Below, in pieces: positions 8,301 through 18,837 of a stretch of 64,000 nt of DNA. Numbering within the stretch: position 1 is the stretch's first letter; each line of letters begins with the position of its first letter. The position numbers were made by a program, and so were the translations under genes. This DNA comes from Desulfuromonadaceae bacterium (GTDB lineage: Bacteria > Desulfobacterota > Desulfuromonadia > Geobacterales > Pseudopelobacteraceae). The stretch lies in the NCBI GenBank assembly GCA_028712075.1, contig JAQTQX010000014.1:53231-117230 (forward strand), read 5' to 3'. The notes beneath the pieces were generated by a model that searched no databases, was not told where the DNA came from, and was given only the letters and a program-made list of their open reading frames with translations.

Positions 8301-11300
8301 GCCTCTACAATCGTCAAATTTAACAGCACCGCTGACAACCCGCCAACAGTTTCATTGACTGTCCAGAAGCAGGAGGTTTTCCCCGGTAGCCTTCTTCCGG
8401 TTTACATCCTGGCAGCGGATGACCGCCAGATTGCATCCGTTGAGATCAGCCTCGGCTATAGAAAAATTGCCGGATTTACAACTGCATTGGATCGCGTTGT
8501 AGAACTCCCCGTTCCGATTGATGAAATTCCCGGGACCGTATTGCAGGTAGCGGTCCGGGCGGTTGACAGTGCCGGAAATGAAACAGTGGCAACCGGCCAG
8601 GCAACCGTTATTGCTCCGCCAACCTCCACCGGAGTAATCACCGGTGCCGTGTATGACGACTCCACCGGCCTGCCGCTGGAAGGGGCTTCCGCGCTCCTGA
8701 CCCAGAGCGGCAAGCCTGACCAGAATGCGCTCACCGACTCTCGCGGTCGCTATTCTTTTGAGACTGATCAGGGTGTTGCAACGGTTGTGCTGTCAAAATC
8801 CGGATATAACCGTGTTGAACGTCCGCTGGTTGCTGTTGTTGCAAGTCAGGGCACCAGAGTCGCCGATGCCCGGTTAACCCCTGTTCCCGTGGCCGGGACT
8901 CCGGTTGCGTCTGCCGTCGGCGGCAAGGTCACTGCGAGCTTTGGTCTGCAAGAGGGTGGCGTGACCTCGGCATTGGCTGCTGCCGGACTAACGGCCCCGG
9001 CAACCGGTTCTATTGAACTGACCATCCCTGCCGGTGCGCTTGCCCGCGATGCGGAAGCGGTTGTCTCCCAAATAGGTGCCCAAGGGCTGCAGGGGCGACG
9101 TCTGCCGCTTGGCTGGTCGCCGGTAGCCGCGTTCCGCCTGGCGCTGACTGTGCCCGACCTGAACCTGACACAGGATGCCGACATTTCCATTCCCAACAGC
9201 TTTTCCCTTGCAGCGGATGCACGGGTACCGCTCGTTCGATGGGATGAGCCGTCAGCAAACTGGGTTGCCACTGGGTTTGCCACTGTCTCTGCTGATGGCA
9301 AGACCCTTGTCGGCACGCTGCCGTCTGTTGGTAACTACGCACTCACTGTCCCTGATCCAGGAGTTGCACCGCCAGCAACTGCCGGCGAGGCACTACCTCC
9401 TGCAACGCTATCGCTTCCCGGCGATCTTACTGCCACGGTCTCTCCTGAACCGCAGATAACCTTTTACAAGCCGGGTATCAAATCGGATGTCGGCTTCACC
9501 CTGACGTCCAGTCAGCAACTCCCGAGCGGCACTGTTCTCTGGGCGGTCATTTCCGAGAGGTACGACTTCTTTTCGGGCGAACGGATCGTGGTTGAGCCGT
9601 ATCATCAGGAGATCGTCATGTACGGCTACGGACTGGGAGGAAACAAAACCCTGTCCGCCAACTTCCAGGTTTCACCCGGTCAGCCTTTCAACGGCCAGCA
9701 GTTGGCCAAAGGGATTATCACCGTCAGTGCGGTCGTGCCACCTGAAAATGCACAACTGTTCAGCGTTATCGGACCACAAGGTGGTGAAGTAAGCTCTTTG
9801 TCCGGCGAAAAAATCACCTTCCCGGTCGGAGCGGTATCCCGTTTCGTGCCGGTATCTCTGATGAATTTCAAACCGGCTGATACCGGTCTGTCGCTCCCGG
9901 CAGGGTTCACCCTTGTAAATGGCGTTTCCCTGACTGCAGCGGGCACACCCATTGCTAAATCGTTGACACTCTCTGTACCAAAACCCGCAAATTTCAACCC
10001 TGCTGCCGGTGACCTGCTGGTGGTGATGCCGGTGGAGAGCGCCAGCTCGACACGGTTTGCACTGGTTGGCAGTGCCGCCGTTGATACCAGCGGCACCAGC
10101 ATTGTTTCCACCCTCACTGTTCCGGGGGCTACTTCCGCCCGTTTTCCCGGCATTCTCAAAGACGGCAGAATCCTTGTTCTTCAGTCAGCATCGAAGCTGG
10201 CGTATGCCGGCGGAACCGTAACCAACCCGGTAGGTCAACCGTTCAAAGAGGCTCAAGTGACGTCTGACTCACTGCCGCTGACAGCGTATTCAGACGCATC
10301 AGGTGCGTACATTTTCGCTGTCAAACCGGGCCAGTTTAATCTTGCCGCGCTGGATCTCATCACCTTCAACAGCGGCACCACCTCCGGGACGGTTTCTGAA
10401 GGGGCTTTTGCCCCGGCAGATATCGCCATGAAGATAGAACCGCCAAAGGTGCTTGCCGTTTCTCCTGCTGCAGGTGCTTCAGCAGTTCCTCTTGCAGAAC
10501 CGGTAAAAATATCCCTGTCCGAGCCTGTTATTGCGGCATCGGTAACTCTTTCAAATATCAAGCTTATCGCCTCAGACCTTTCCGAAATGACCGGTTCAGT
10601 GGAGTTGAGCGGCGACAGTCGCACCATAACCTTCCGCCATGCCGAACCGTTTGCACCTAAAACAGGGTACACCGTTTCCGTCAAAAACCTGGTCGACCTT
10701 TCTGCTACGCCAATGGCAGCCGAATTTACCTCCGGCTTCATGTCACTTAATACAGACCCGCCTGTTGCTCCTCCGGCCGGCACTATTGCAGCAACGATTC
10801 CCGACAGCAACGGCACCACCACAGTCACCGGCACCCAGGGAACAGCCGGTCTGCACGACACGGTAGTGATCGTCAACCTGACCACCGGCGCCCGCAATCC
10901 GGTGTTGGTAGAACCAAATGGCGGATTCTCAACAGCATTCCAGGCTTCGGTAATAGATCGTCTGCAGCTGGAGATAACCGGCCCGACCGGTGCGACTACA
11001 ACGGTTGACCTGCCGAGATTCAGGCAGAACAACCCTGACGGCAGCATTTCTGAAGTAATTTCAGGAGGCGCCGGGTCAATGATCGGCCCACAGGGAATTG
11101 AGCTGGAACTCCCGGCCAACGTACTTCCTGAAGGGACACTGGTCACGCTCAAGTCGGTGAGCGAGGCAGAGTTCCCGATTGCTCTTACCGATGAAGACCG
11201 GAAAAACTTCAGCTTCGGCGGCGGGTTTGAACTCGATCTTGGCGGCGCGACCCCGACCCGTTACCTTGATATAGGCGTTCCCCCCAGCGAGCCGACGACT

Positions 11301-14300
11301 GCTGACGACCAGTGGGTTCTGGTCCGGGCAATTGACGTTGATGGCACCAAGCAGATGGAAATTGTCGACACCGCCCGAATTATTGACGGCAAGATCCGCA
11401 CCTCCTCTCCGCCATGCCCCGGCGTCACCGGTGCCGGCGTCTACGGCCTGCTCAAGTCTTCGCGGCCGGTCGGGATCAATGCGGTACAGATGGCTGCCAA
11501 TGCCTATGGCACCAACATCATCAATATCGAACCGCTCTGGATTTCTCCAACCGTTCCGGTGATGCTGCCGTTCATGACACTTGCCAACCCCAATCCGCAG
11601 CGAATCTGCCTTCCGGTACTGAGCGGCAGGGTTTCGGTTGTGCCGAATTCCCAGAAAATTGTCATCCCGGTTGAGGAAGTTCTTACCCTTGATCGCGAAA
11701 TAGTCATCAGGAATCTCAGCAGCTGCAACCCCGCAAAGCCGAACAGCTGCCCGGAGATTCATTTCCCCCGCAACTCGCTGGAATACGCTTACACCGTTGC
11801 GGGCAAAATTTCGGATGGCTACACGGTTGTGGCAAAAGACACTGCCAGCACCGAATACCCCCTGAGCAGGTTCAAGGTTACTGCCGGCGAGGTCGGCAAG
11901 GTAACAATTCGGGTTCTGGTCGATTCCATCAGTATCGCGCTGCAGGAGTTTGTCATAACCAATCTGAAAACAGCTGCTGCTGATACATTCCCCGTCACCG
12001 CCAGTGCTTTGGAACTGCCGATGGAAGGAGGAGCCTCCGATACCTATATCGTCACCGTATTTGACGCCAACGGCGCCAGTCGTACCCCCTCCTTTTCTGT
12101 GACACCATCCCCCTATGGGCCGGGGAATCTGCTGTTCAAGGCGCTGGATTCCACCATTGACCCGACAGCCGACATGATAAATGCGTATAACGCCTCTACC
12201 CCTCCCCCGGCGACACCGCTTGACATCAACTCGGCAGTCATCGAACTGAAACTCATCGATTTTGACGATGGCACCGAGACGTTGATCCCTTTGACTGCTG
12301 TCAAGGACGGCGGGGTACGTTTTGCCTTTAATGGTGAAAATGCCCACAAATTTGTACTTGAAGTGAAATACGCCGATGGCAAGAACGATTACCAGACCAT
12401 GCCGAGTTTCCGGATTACGGTGACCAACCGCCAGACCGGCAAAGTGCTAACGTCCATTACGGCCCAGTCACCGCTCAAGGATGAGCCGATAAACCTGCCG
12501 CCAATCAGTGACGACCATCAGCCGCCGCAGCTGATTGCCGGTCCGCCGCGCCTCGATGAAGTCGACCCGCGTGGTGTCCTGACTTTCACTTTTTCCGAAG
12601 CGATGGATCCGGCAAGCCTCAAGAGCGGTTTTGTCGTAAAAGACAACAAGGGGAACAAGGTGCAGGGCACCGTCCTGGTCAACAACGGAAATCGCACGCT
12701 CACTTTCGTCGCCACTGCGCCTTTCAAAATGGGCGAAGAGTACACCCTGACCATCGTCGGCAATGATTCCCTCGGGGCTTTGCTTAGTGGTGGGTCTGCA
12801 CCGATGAAGGACGTATCCGGAAACTTTATCTCCACCATGCGTTTTTTGATGAAAACATATTCTCCGCAACTGCGTGGCTCACTGGTGATCGGCAACGATG
12901 GCCGGTCAATCGAACCGCTGCGTGATGTTGATTTCCTCAAGAAGACGGTTGCCGGCAAAATCCAGACAACAGTTTTTGCTCTGGCTGATGGCCAGGATGG
13001 CTACAAGCTGTTGACCATCGACGCCACTGATCCGGAAAATCCGCTTGAGATCGGCCATACTTACGGCGGTTATTTCAAACGGAAACTCAAACTCGTCACC
13101 GGAATAACCGGTCTAAAACTTTCCGGCGGAGACCCTGCTAAACTTCCTCTCCCGGATTTTAACGGGGATCTGGCAGTTACAACCTCAATGAACACCATGA
13201 CCGGCTATCTCACATTCTTTGACATAACCGATCATAAAAACCCTATCCAACTCAGCACCAAAACGCTGACCGCAAACCCCGAGCAGCTCTCGTCCTACAC
13301 CAGCACCGGTACGATCAAGGCGCTCGGCTTCCCACGCGGGGTCGACGTCATCAAATATGACGAAGGGTATGCCGCCTACGCTGCAGTCGGCGAAGTCGGG
13401 GTAATGGTCGCCGACATCGGCAAGAATATCCCGGAAGTTCTGCCCCTGTCCCGAACAAAGGAGATGGTCCATGCCGGTGATTTCCGTGATCTGACAGTAC
13501 TGCGCGACCGGATTCTTGCAGTTGAGAGCTATCCGTCCGGTGGCGGGCAGCTTGCGGTGCTTGATCCGAACCTGTCACTACTGTCATCCCTCGACCTGCC
13601 GGACAAGCCGCGTAAGATTCTGGTTGTCGAGGCTCTGCAGTACGACCGTAACCGTGACGGCATGGTTGATCCTTCCGAAGTGTATGACCTGGCAATCATT
13701 GCCGGAGAGAAAGAGGTGGTAGTGGCTGATATTACCAACCTTGACGATATGAAAGTTGTCAGCGAAATCCCGATGCCCGGAATCACCCGCGAGCTTGATT
13801 TCGACCGCGATACATTGAAATTATTTGCTGTTGGTGAAATGACCGGTAATGCCGGTGCCGGAACAGGTATCGCCATCGTGTCACTTGATGACCCGTTCCG
13901 CGCCTATTCCATCGACATGGACCTGGATGGTGTCGATGACCGGATTGTCTGGAAATACACCTATACACTTCCAAACGAAGTCATCGGCCTCAAGTTTGAT
14001 AAAGATCGCGGCCTGCTCTATGCCGCCACCCAGAAGCAGACCTTCCCTCCGCAGGGAGCGCTTGATATCTGGTCGATATACAGCAGTTGTTCTGACCTGA
14101 TCGCGGGCTATGAAAAGAAAAATGAATCGAGGAATCTCGGTGATCGCAGTTCTCTGCTGCTTATGGAAAAGGAGGCACTGCAACAGGGTATTGCCAAAGG
14201 ACTTGATAAGATTTTCGCTGCATGCGGTGGCGTATCTCCCGCAGGGTTCACCATGATCGAGCAGGGGAGTGGTGCCTGTCTCTGGAAAGGCTCCAATCCG

Positions 14301-17300
14301 GCAGCATATTGTACCGATAATTACCAACCGGGGATGAGTGACCACGATTTCGAGATCTTTACCCCTGCCACAGTAACTCCTGATGAGCAAAAGTGCATTG
14401 CCAAAACACTTGACGAGCAGTTCAGAAACCCGGCGACAAAGGAACCGGTCGAGTTCACACTTAACAACGGCAAGACAATGAGCTTTCCGGACATCACCTT
14501 CTTTCCGATGTCAAAAGAGAAATTTGAGAGCGGAGAGCTTGATGCGAACCCTCCAACCTCAGTCGGCGGTGACGTCACTGGTGACATGGGGCTCGGACGA
14601 CAGCTGCTGCTCCTCAAATGGGTACTTGAAGGTGAATATGTGAAAGGGGCGAACGGCTATAATCTGGAAGGGAAGAAACTGGGCGACATCCTGACCACGA
14701 TGAAAACCAAAAAAATATCGCGGGTTGAAGGGCATGAATGGGCAACACTCCAGGAGTACAACCTGGCCAAATCCAATGCGTTCATCAGGGTGAAGGGAGC
14801 TTCCGAGACCGCTTCAACCTTTAACGCCGGATACGTCAAACAGCTTCACGATGCGGCAAAGACCGGCATCAGAACCGCCGCTGCCCGTTTGGCAGCTGAT
14901 ACGACAGCGAATGCAATGCTGCTGCAAATCGACCGCAAGGATGCCTCTACCATTACCTACGGCGGAATGGTGTACGAAATGAACGGCTGCCTTGAAATCG
15001 ATCCGGCTGTGGCTGATGAGTGGAGCTGGACTGAAAAACCGTGTACGTCATTTGAGGAGTACGCCCTCTCCGTGGCAGCCAGAACTCTCAGGAGAGCAAC
15101 TCCGCTCACCATCTTCACGCGCAGCGATATTGTGAACGAAATAGCGCCGTTTTACTGGACGAAAGCCGATCGCACCGACCGGTTCCGGATTTCGGATGAA
15201 ACTGAGGCCGACACCTTTGTGGGCATGACCGATCGCTTTATCAAGAAGGTCAAGACCGACACCAAAAATGTCTATGATATGGACATTGGCAGTGCTCCGT
15301 ACAGTTCTCAGCGCAGCACCAACCTGACGACTGCCCAGACAAAAACCACCGAGGCATTGTCAAAAGGGAAGCTGCACATCGTTCCCCATATTTTCAACAA
15401 AGGTTTCCGCATTGCTGACGACATCACAATTTCACTGTTTGCCGATGACGGCAGCGGCACCCAGACCCTGAACCGGGAATTCAAACAGACTCTGTCCGGC
15501 GGTGAACATCTCCATCCCGATTACGAAATGGATGCCGGAAAATACAAGCTTGATGCTGACGGCAACCGGATACCGGTGTTCCAGGTGAAAAACATCGACC
15601 AGACAAGCGGTGCCGGTATACCTCGTGGCGTCAATGTTCTGGTTGACATACCGGAGCGTAAAGTCAATGAGCCGGTACGTGAAAACAATTACGACGGGTT
15701 CTACTACTACGTTCTCGACCGCGCCTCCGCTACTGCACCAACGCTTCCGGCGACCAAACCTGATTTCCCGCTGCCGGATAAGGCCAAACTGCTGGCCCCA
15801 GATGCAGTCTGCAAGGGGTCGCAGCGCCTCACAATAACCCAGATAATACTGGTCGACGGCCAGCCGTTGAACGGTGACCTGAATCTCTTTACCGGAGAGT
15901 CCGTAACGGTCCGGCTTGTAGTCCAGAATTTTTCCACCACTGACATCACTGATGTCACCGCCTGCAGCGGCCTGACGAAAACCTGTTACGCCATGGGAGC
16001 TATCGGAGCCAACGCAACACTGACCAAAGATGTTGTCTTTGTCATCCCGTCAGAAAGCATTGTCGGCGACGCGACCCCTTCGGTCTACTCCTATGAAAGC
16101 GGTATCCAGATGGGCGCCTCACAGAGTTTCAACGTTTCCTGCGAGCCGTATGTGGTGTCTGCTCCGGCAGAATCCCCGAACCCACCGACTTCGCTTCTAT
16201 ACAATGATGATAAATTGGCCCTGATGAGGGAAGGAAAGTCGTTCCGCTACTTTAGCGTGATCAACCGGAGAACCGGCGCTCCGAAAGTTGGTGCCAATGT
16301 TAAGATGGAGCTTGACGGCATGATGTCCGGTGCCGGCGGTTTAGGCAGCACCACCAAAACCTACAACCTCACTACTGACAGCAGAGGGATGATCGTTTCA
16401 CCGCGTGACAACAGCTACGGCCTGCCACTCGACGGCCCTCCCGCAAACGAACAGGGCCTTGCCATCCCGTTTGAACTCGGGATGACAGCAAATACCCCGG
16501 TATTCGGCAAAATTGCATCTATAGACGGTGTTGCTTCAAGCTGCGCCGAACCGGTGAAATTTTCCGCATACCTTAAAGACCGTGAGTTCACCCAGAGCTA
16601 TTCCCGGGGTACCGCAATCAACGGCTCGGTTGGTTTTATCGCCACCGTAGAGGGGAGTGGAGAAGCCGGGATGGAAATCTCCAAAACCCGTATGATTCTG
16701 GGTGGCAGCACAGTTGTCGACAAGGAACTCTCTTACAGTTCTACCAAACAGATAGGTGGGAAATTTTCAACCGAATTCTCCCTCATTGATACCGGATTCG
16801 AGGTCGGTATAGCCAAAGCAAGTGTAAAAGCCAAGCTGGAGACCGGACGTTCCGGTGGTATTGCCTGGGGTAAGGAGTACAAGTTTCCTCCAACGATGGG
16901 TCCGGCGGAAAAATGCGCCTTTGCCATGGCAACCCTGCCTGATCTCGGGGTGAATCCTCTGCTGGTTGCCGTGAAAAATATCGCAAGGACTGGTCCGACA
17001 TGCGGCAACCTTGACACCTTTCTTTCCGGCACCTCAACCGAGTACACGATGGAAGCGACCAACTCTGCGGACGCATCTATCGGGATATCAGGACCAAGCG
17101 GGGTGGCCGAGAAGGATATTGGCGTCAAATTCGGGGTCAGCGGATCCGGTGGAGCCAGTCTCAAAACCAATTACGGTTATGCCTACGAAAACGGAGTCAA
17201 AACCGCCGTCAAGGAATCGTATACACTGACTGGCGGTTTTGATCTGACCGCCGGATTGACGGCATCACTCGACGATCCTGAACCTGCCAAAGAAGATAAA

Positions 17301-18791
17301 GACAAACTGACTACTGAACTGTTGAAGAAGTCGCTCAGTTTGAGCGCTGCAGGGTCAACAGTAGAAAGTTACGGTGTTGCTTTCACCACCCCACCGTTGG
17401 AACCGCTGAAGCCGGTCAGTATTGATATCTCCTATTCTCCGCCGAAAGAGTTCGGCTGGAAACAGGATCTTGCCGGCTACACGAGCCCAGTAGGGAGCGG
17501 TGCCGGCAGAGCGAGGAAATGGAGTTTCAAGCTGACCGGTGATTCCATTGAACCGGCAATCAAGGCGCTTTCAAACCTTTCTGCCATTCGCGACAGCAGT
17601 TCTCTTGGCGGCCTTGCCATACAGTCACTGCAGTTGGTGCCGACTGTTCTTAACGAAGAGATCCGGAAATTCCGCAATCTTCTCTTCACGACAAACGCTG
17701 AGTATTCCGTTGAAGAGAGCATCGGTAACGCCCTTGAATTGCCATTTTCATTCAAGTTAGGGGCACTTGGTCTGAAATTCGGAGGAGGAGCGAAAGTCAA
17801 GAGCGAAAGCAAGGTTTCCTACACCATTGAAAAAGGGGTAATCATCAAGGGTCATACCTACCCGATGGAAAAATATCCGAAAGGATCGATCCCTGATCCC
17901 CCTGTCGGTGGGCTTCTTGATGCCATTACTGATAGCTGGAAAATGCTTGCTGATGACAACGCAGCCAGTTTCTCGGATAAGTCGGTGACAGTAAGCCCCT
18001 CGGCTAGCGGTCCGGTGACCTTGAAATCCAACTTTACCGCCACCATGACCATAGATGGCACCAAAGAGCCTGCCGAATTCGATGCCGGGCTCTTCTCCTA
18101 CCGTTATACGCCGATTGCCGGTCCGGTAAAAGTGGCGCGCTACCGTCCGTCCGACACCTATGGTCCTGAGGGTGCACCACACTATGGTATCGGAGGTTTT
18201 CACCAATTTCTGCCAGATGGATACAAGCTTGCTGCGCAAACCCCATTGGTCATCGACTACAAGGATGAAGACGTGGTTGGCCTGGAAGAAGGGAGTATGG
18301 CAATCTACGCCTGGGATGGAGCGAAGGGTGACTGGGATTATGTCGGCGGTGTACTTGATCCCGTTGCCAATACTGTGACAACAACGGTTGACACGTTCAA
18401 ACTGTACACTCTGGCTCCGGCTATGCCGACCGGCACGGTCACATTCGCCGTTCAGAATCTTGGTCTGAGTGGTGCTATCGACAACATGACCCAGAAATTC
18501 CGGGTAACCGTTTCAGGAGTCAGGATGAATAATGGAGCTTCGGCACCAGATGGAACGGCTCTCATTGTGAAAACGCTTGCCCAGTCATCAACCGAATCAA
18601 TACCGTACGGCAAGATTATTCTCCCGGATTCATCCAAAGTTGATTCGACCACTACGACTCTATCCAGTGGCCAGGCAACCTTTGATGTTGAGTATCCTGC
18701 AACTGAACAACTCTACTATCCGGGGCGGATTGTTGTCTTCAGCTCCAAAGGTACTGCGTTCAGTGAAAAAATGATGGAGGTTGCACCATAG
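5370..18791 (+). CDS. Giant exported multidomain protein (4,473 aa) with PKD, Ig-like and beta-propeller regions
   Basis: The ATG at 5370 has a GAAGGGGG Shine-Dalgarno and starts a clear signal peptide (MLRTNSRILGFTLFFLQVFL, cleavage after IPALA). By eye the domain order is: three PKD-like units (each starting NQ[PA]P, with xANAG; from residues ~152, 244, 331); four cadherin/putative-Ig units with GSDxDxDxLTF (~427-790); three Ig-like units opening PP-V-x-L (~795-1085); a carboxypeptidase regulatory-like unit (~1087); ZU5-like GPQGGE / IPAGAL stretches (~1225, ~1466, ~1893); Big_5-like Ig domains (PPKVLAVSPAAGASAV ~1691, PPQLIAGPPRLDEVD ~2386); LVIVD-type beta-propeller repeats (~2500-2910) with Asp-rich DRNRDGMVDPSE and DMDLDGVDD loops; a CARDB-like unit (~3490); and ~900 C-terminal residues I cannot place. 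No anchor, LPXTG, PEP-CTERM or type I secretion signal is seen. Probably a cell-surface or matrix protein; partner unknown. Confidence 0.9.
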   Translation: MLRTNSRILGFTLFFLQVFLGVFSIPALASPQDISGLVTVTKSERSITDRRTLVVTTTSTVTITNSSNQPISAPLHAVFQISAPEVTMPSAIQIASSNPYAKYYYDLSSLVPATGLQPGGKITFTATLTCKSSVRYSYTIQTFGEIADIPINQPPTANAGTGQIIALDQSETSRLVTLTGSGTDPENGPLTYAWSGIPALNAANTAMPTVTLTAGTYTFTLVVTDDKGATASATTMVTVNPAPNQPPTANAGIDQNINLKFDGLALPVTLIGVGADPENGALTYEWRDAAGALIASTQSTVVNPGAGSHVYTLKVTDTAGASASDTVTVNVNQAPIANAGPNQTITLTAGQTSATVTLDGSGSTDSDGTVASYSWQGTPDPADVQKPTVSNLGQGSYTFFLTVTDNKGGVSAEAPVTITINMAGNASPVLSAIGAKIAVEGQPLIFTISGSDSDNDPLTFSVEGLPTGATFNPAARNFSWTPGYDQGGADKSYDVIFKLGDGKVTVSETVKISVANSNRLPKLDPVGAKTVAENATLSFTLTGSDPDSDLLTFSAEGLPQGATFSGQTFTWTPGYDVAPASRTVTFTVTDSNGGSAGEAVVITVTNANQPPTITAPLTINGSEGTAITPVTITGSDPDADALTYSGINLPTGSAVSPSGEFSWPSPSYTSAGTYNAKFRVTDPGGLFAEQPVTITIADVNQPPVIRTTSLPAPKIDTPYSGKIDAYDPDTDGSITGYVLQAGSPSGMTINATGSITWLPGAADIEKTYTFTVKVSDNKSGTVDSAPFTIKLTDTIPPVVSLNAPAELTPGASFNVKASASDNVGVDKLTVAINGYITECNPVGLCTVPGLVDSAADPSKKITVTATATDKNNNSASAAATITVAIVPDSAPPINVTLSAPAEASPGSTVILNASATDAGSGIDRFEFRLAESTVSFAIAYPGTPSASYPVPVDAADGQTLNFTVTAFDAAGNSAGATASTIVKFNSTADNPPTVSLTVQKQEVFPGSLLPVYILAADDRQIASVEISLGYRKIAGFTTALDRVVELPVPIDEIPGTVLQVAVRAVDSAGNETVATGQATVIAPPTSTGVITGAVYDDSTGLPLEGASALLTQSGKPDQNALTDSRGRYSFETDQGVATVVLSKSGYNRVERPLVAVVASQGTRVADARLTPVPVAGTPVASAVGGKVTASFGLQEGGVTSALAAAGLTAPATGSIELTIPAGALARDAEAVVSQIGAQGLQGRRLPLGWSPVAAFRLALTVPDLNLTQDADISIPNSFSLAADARVPLVRWDEPSANWVATGFATVSADGKTLVGTLPSVGNYALTVPDPGVAPPATAGEALPPATLSLPGDLTATVSPEPQITFYKPGIKSDVGFTLTSSQQLPSGTVLWAVISERYDFFSGERIVVEPYHQEIVMYGYGLGGNKTLSANFQVSPGQPFNGQQLAKGIITVSAVVPPENAQLFSVIGPQGGEVSSLSGEKITFPVGAVSRFVPVSLMNFKPADTGLSLPAGFTLVNGVSLTAAGTPIAKSLTLSVPKPANFNPAAGDLLVVMPVESASSTRFALVGSAAVDTSGTSIVSTLTVPGATSARFPGILKDGRILVLQSASKLAYAGGTVTNPVGQPFKEAQVTSDSLPLTAYSDASGAYIFAVKPGQFNLAALDLITFNSGTTSGTVSEGAFAPADIAMKIEPPKVLAVSPAAGASAVPLAEPVKISLSEPVIAASVTLSNIKLIASDLSEMTGSVELSGDSRTITFRHAEPFAPKTGYTVSVKNLVDLSATPMAAEFTSGFMSLNTDPPVAPPAGTIAATIPDSNGTTTVTGTQGTAGLHDTVVIVNLTTGARNPVLVEPNGGFSTAFQASVIDRLQLEITGPTGATTTVDLPRFRQNNPDGSISEVISGGAGSMIGPQGIELELPANVLPEGTLVTLKSVSEAEFPIALTDEDRKNFSFGGGFELDLGGATPTRYLDIGVPPSEPTTADDQWVLVRAIDVDGTKQMEIVDTARIIDGKIRTSSPPCPGVTGAGVYGLLKSSRPVGINAVQMAANAYGTNIINIEPLWISPTVPVMLPFMTLANPNPQRICLPVLSGRVSVVPNSQKIVIPVEEVLTLDREIVIRNLSSCNPAKPNSCPEIHFPRNSLEYAYTVAGKISDGYTVVAKDTASTEYPLSRFKVTAGEVGKVTIRVLVDSISIALQEFVITNLKTAAADTFPVTASALELPMEGGASDTYIVTVFDANGASRTPSFSVTPSPYGPGNLLFKALDSTIDPTADMINAYNASTPPPATPLDINSAVIELKLIDFDDGTETLIPLTAVKDGGVRFAFNGENAHKFVLEVKYADGKNDYQTMPSFRITVTNRQTGKVLTSITAQSPLKDEPINLPPISDDHQPPQLIAGPPRLDEVDPRGVLTFTFSEAMDPASLKSGFVVKDNKGNKVQGTVLVNNGNRTLTFVATAPFKMGEEYTLTIVGNDSLGALLSGGSAPMKDVSGNFISTMRFLMKTYSPQLRGSLVIGNDGRSIEPLRDVDFLKKTVAGKIQTTVFALADGQDGYKLLTIDATDPENPLEIGHTYGGYFKRKLKLVTGITGLKLSGGDPAKLPLPDFNGDLAVTTSMNTMTGYLTFFDITDHKNPIQLSTKTLTANPEQLSSYTSTGTIKALGFPRGVDVIKYDEGYAAYAAVGEVGVMVADIGKNIPEVLPLSRTKEMVHAGDFRDLTVLRDRILAVESYPSGGGQLAVLDPNLSLLSSLDLPDKPRKILVVEALQYDRNRDGMVDPSEVYDLAIIAGEKEVVVADITNLDDMKVVSEIPMPGITRELDFDRDTLKLFAVGEMTGNAGAGTGIAIVSLDDPFRAYSIDMDLDGVDDRIVWKYTYTLPNEVIGLKFDKDRGLLYAATQKQTFPPQGALDIWSIYSSCSDLIAGYEKKNESRNLGDRSSLLLMEKEALQQGIAKGLDKIFAACGGVSPAGFTMIEQGSGACLWKGSNPAAYCTDNYQPGMSDHDFEIFTPATVTPDEQKCIAKTLDEQFRNPATKEPVEFTLNNGKTMSFPDITFFPMSKEKFESGELDANPPTSVGGDVTGDMGLGRQLLLLKWVLEGEYVKGANGYNLEGKKLGDILTTMKTKKISRVEGHEWATLQEYNLAKSNAFIRVKGASETASTFNAGYVKQLHDAAKTGIRTAAARLAADTTANAMLLQIDRKDASTITYGGMVYEMNGCLEIDPAVADEWSWTEKPCTSFEEYALSVAARTLRRATPLTIFTRSDIVNEIAPFYWTKADRTDRFRISDETEADTFVGMTDRFIKKVKTDTKNVYDMDIGSAPYSSQRSTNLTTAQTKTTEALSKGKLHIVPHIFNKGFRIADDITISLFADDGSGTQTLNREFKQTLSGGEHLHPDYEMDAGKYKLDADGNRIPVFQVKNIDQTSGAGIPRGVNVLVDIPERKVNEPVRENNYDGFYYYVLDRASATAPTLPATKPDFPLPDKAKLLAPDAVCKGSQRLTITQIILVDGQPLNGDLNLFTGESVTVRLVVQNFSTTDITDVTACSGLTKTCYAMGAIGANATLTKDVVFVIPSESIVGDATPSVYSYESGIQMGASQSFNVSCEPYVVSAPAESPNPPTSLLYNDDKLALMREGKSFRYFSVINRRTGAPKVGANVKMELDGMMSGAGGLGSTTKTYNLTTDSRGMIVSPRDNSYGLPLDGPPANEQGLAIPFELGMTANTPVFGKIASIDGVASSCAEPVKFSAYLKDREFTQSYSRGTAINGSVGFIATVEGSGEAGMEISKTRMILGGSTVVDKELSYSSTKQIGGKFSTEFSLIDTGFEVGIAKASVKAKLETGRSGGIAWGKEYKFPPTMGPAEKCAFAMATLPDLGVNPLLVAVKNIARTGPTCGNLDTFLSGTSTEYTMEATNSADASIGISGPSGVAEKDIGVKFGVSGSGGASLKTNYGYAYENGVKTAVKESYTLTGGFDLTAGLTASLDDPEPAKEDKDKLTTELLKKSLSLSAAGSTVESYGVAFTTPPLEPLKPVSIDISYSPPKEFGWKQDLAGYTSPVGSGAGRARKWSFKLTGDSIEPAIKALSNLSAIRDSSSLGGLAIQSLQLVPTVLNEEIRKFRNLLFTTNAEYSVEESIGNALELPFSFKLGALGLKFGGGAKVKSESKVSYTIEKGVIIKGHTYPMEKYPKGSIPDPPVGGLLDAITDSWKMLADDNAASFSDKSVTVSPSASGPVTLKSNFTATMTIDGTKEPAEFDAGLFSYRYTPIAGPVKVARYRPSDTYGPEGAPHYGIGGFHQFLPDGYKLAAQTPLVIDYKDEDVVGLEEGSMAIYAWDGAKGDWDYVGGVLDPVANTVTTTVDTFKLYTLAPAMPTGTVTFAVQNLGLSGAIDNMTQKFRVTVSGVRMNNGASAPDGTALIVKTLAQSSTESIPYGKIILPDSSKVDSTTTTLSSGQATFDVEYPATEQLYYPGRIVVFSSKGTAFSEKMMEVAP

Positions 18792-18837
18792 TGAACGTAA
18801 GGATCATCGGGAATCAAGCCCTGTCAGGGGCATTGGA

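Noticed and set aside
11076..12347. Long minus-strand open frame (423 codons) inside the first giant gene
   Set aside because: It lies wholly opposite the continuous giant frame, has no Shine-Dalgarno, signal or known motif, and its composition reads like antisense of repeats. Similar antisense frames at 10253-11152, 26266-27183 and 32476-33237 were dropped for the same reason.
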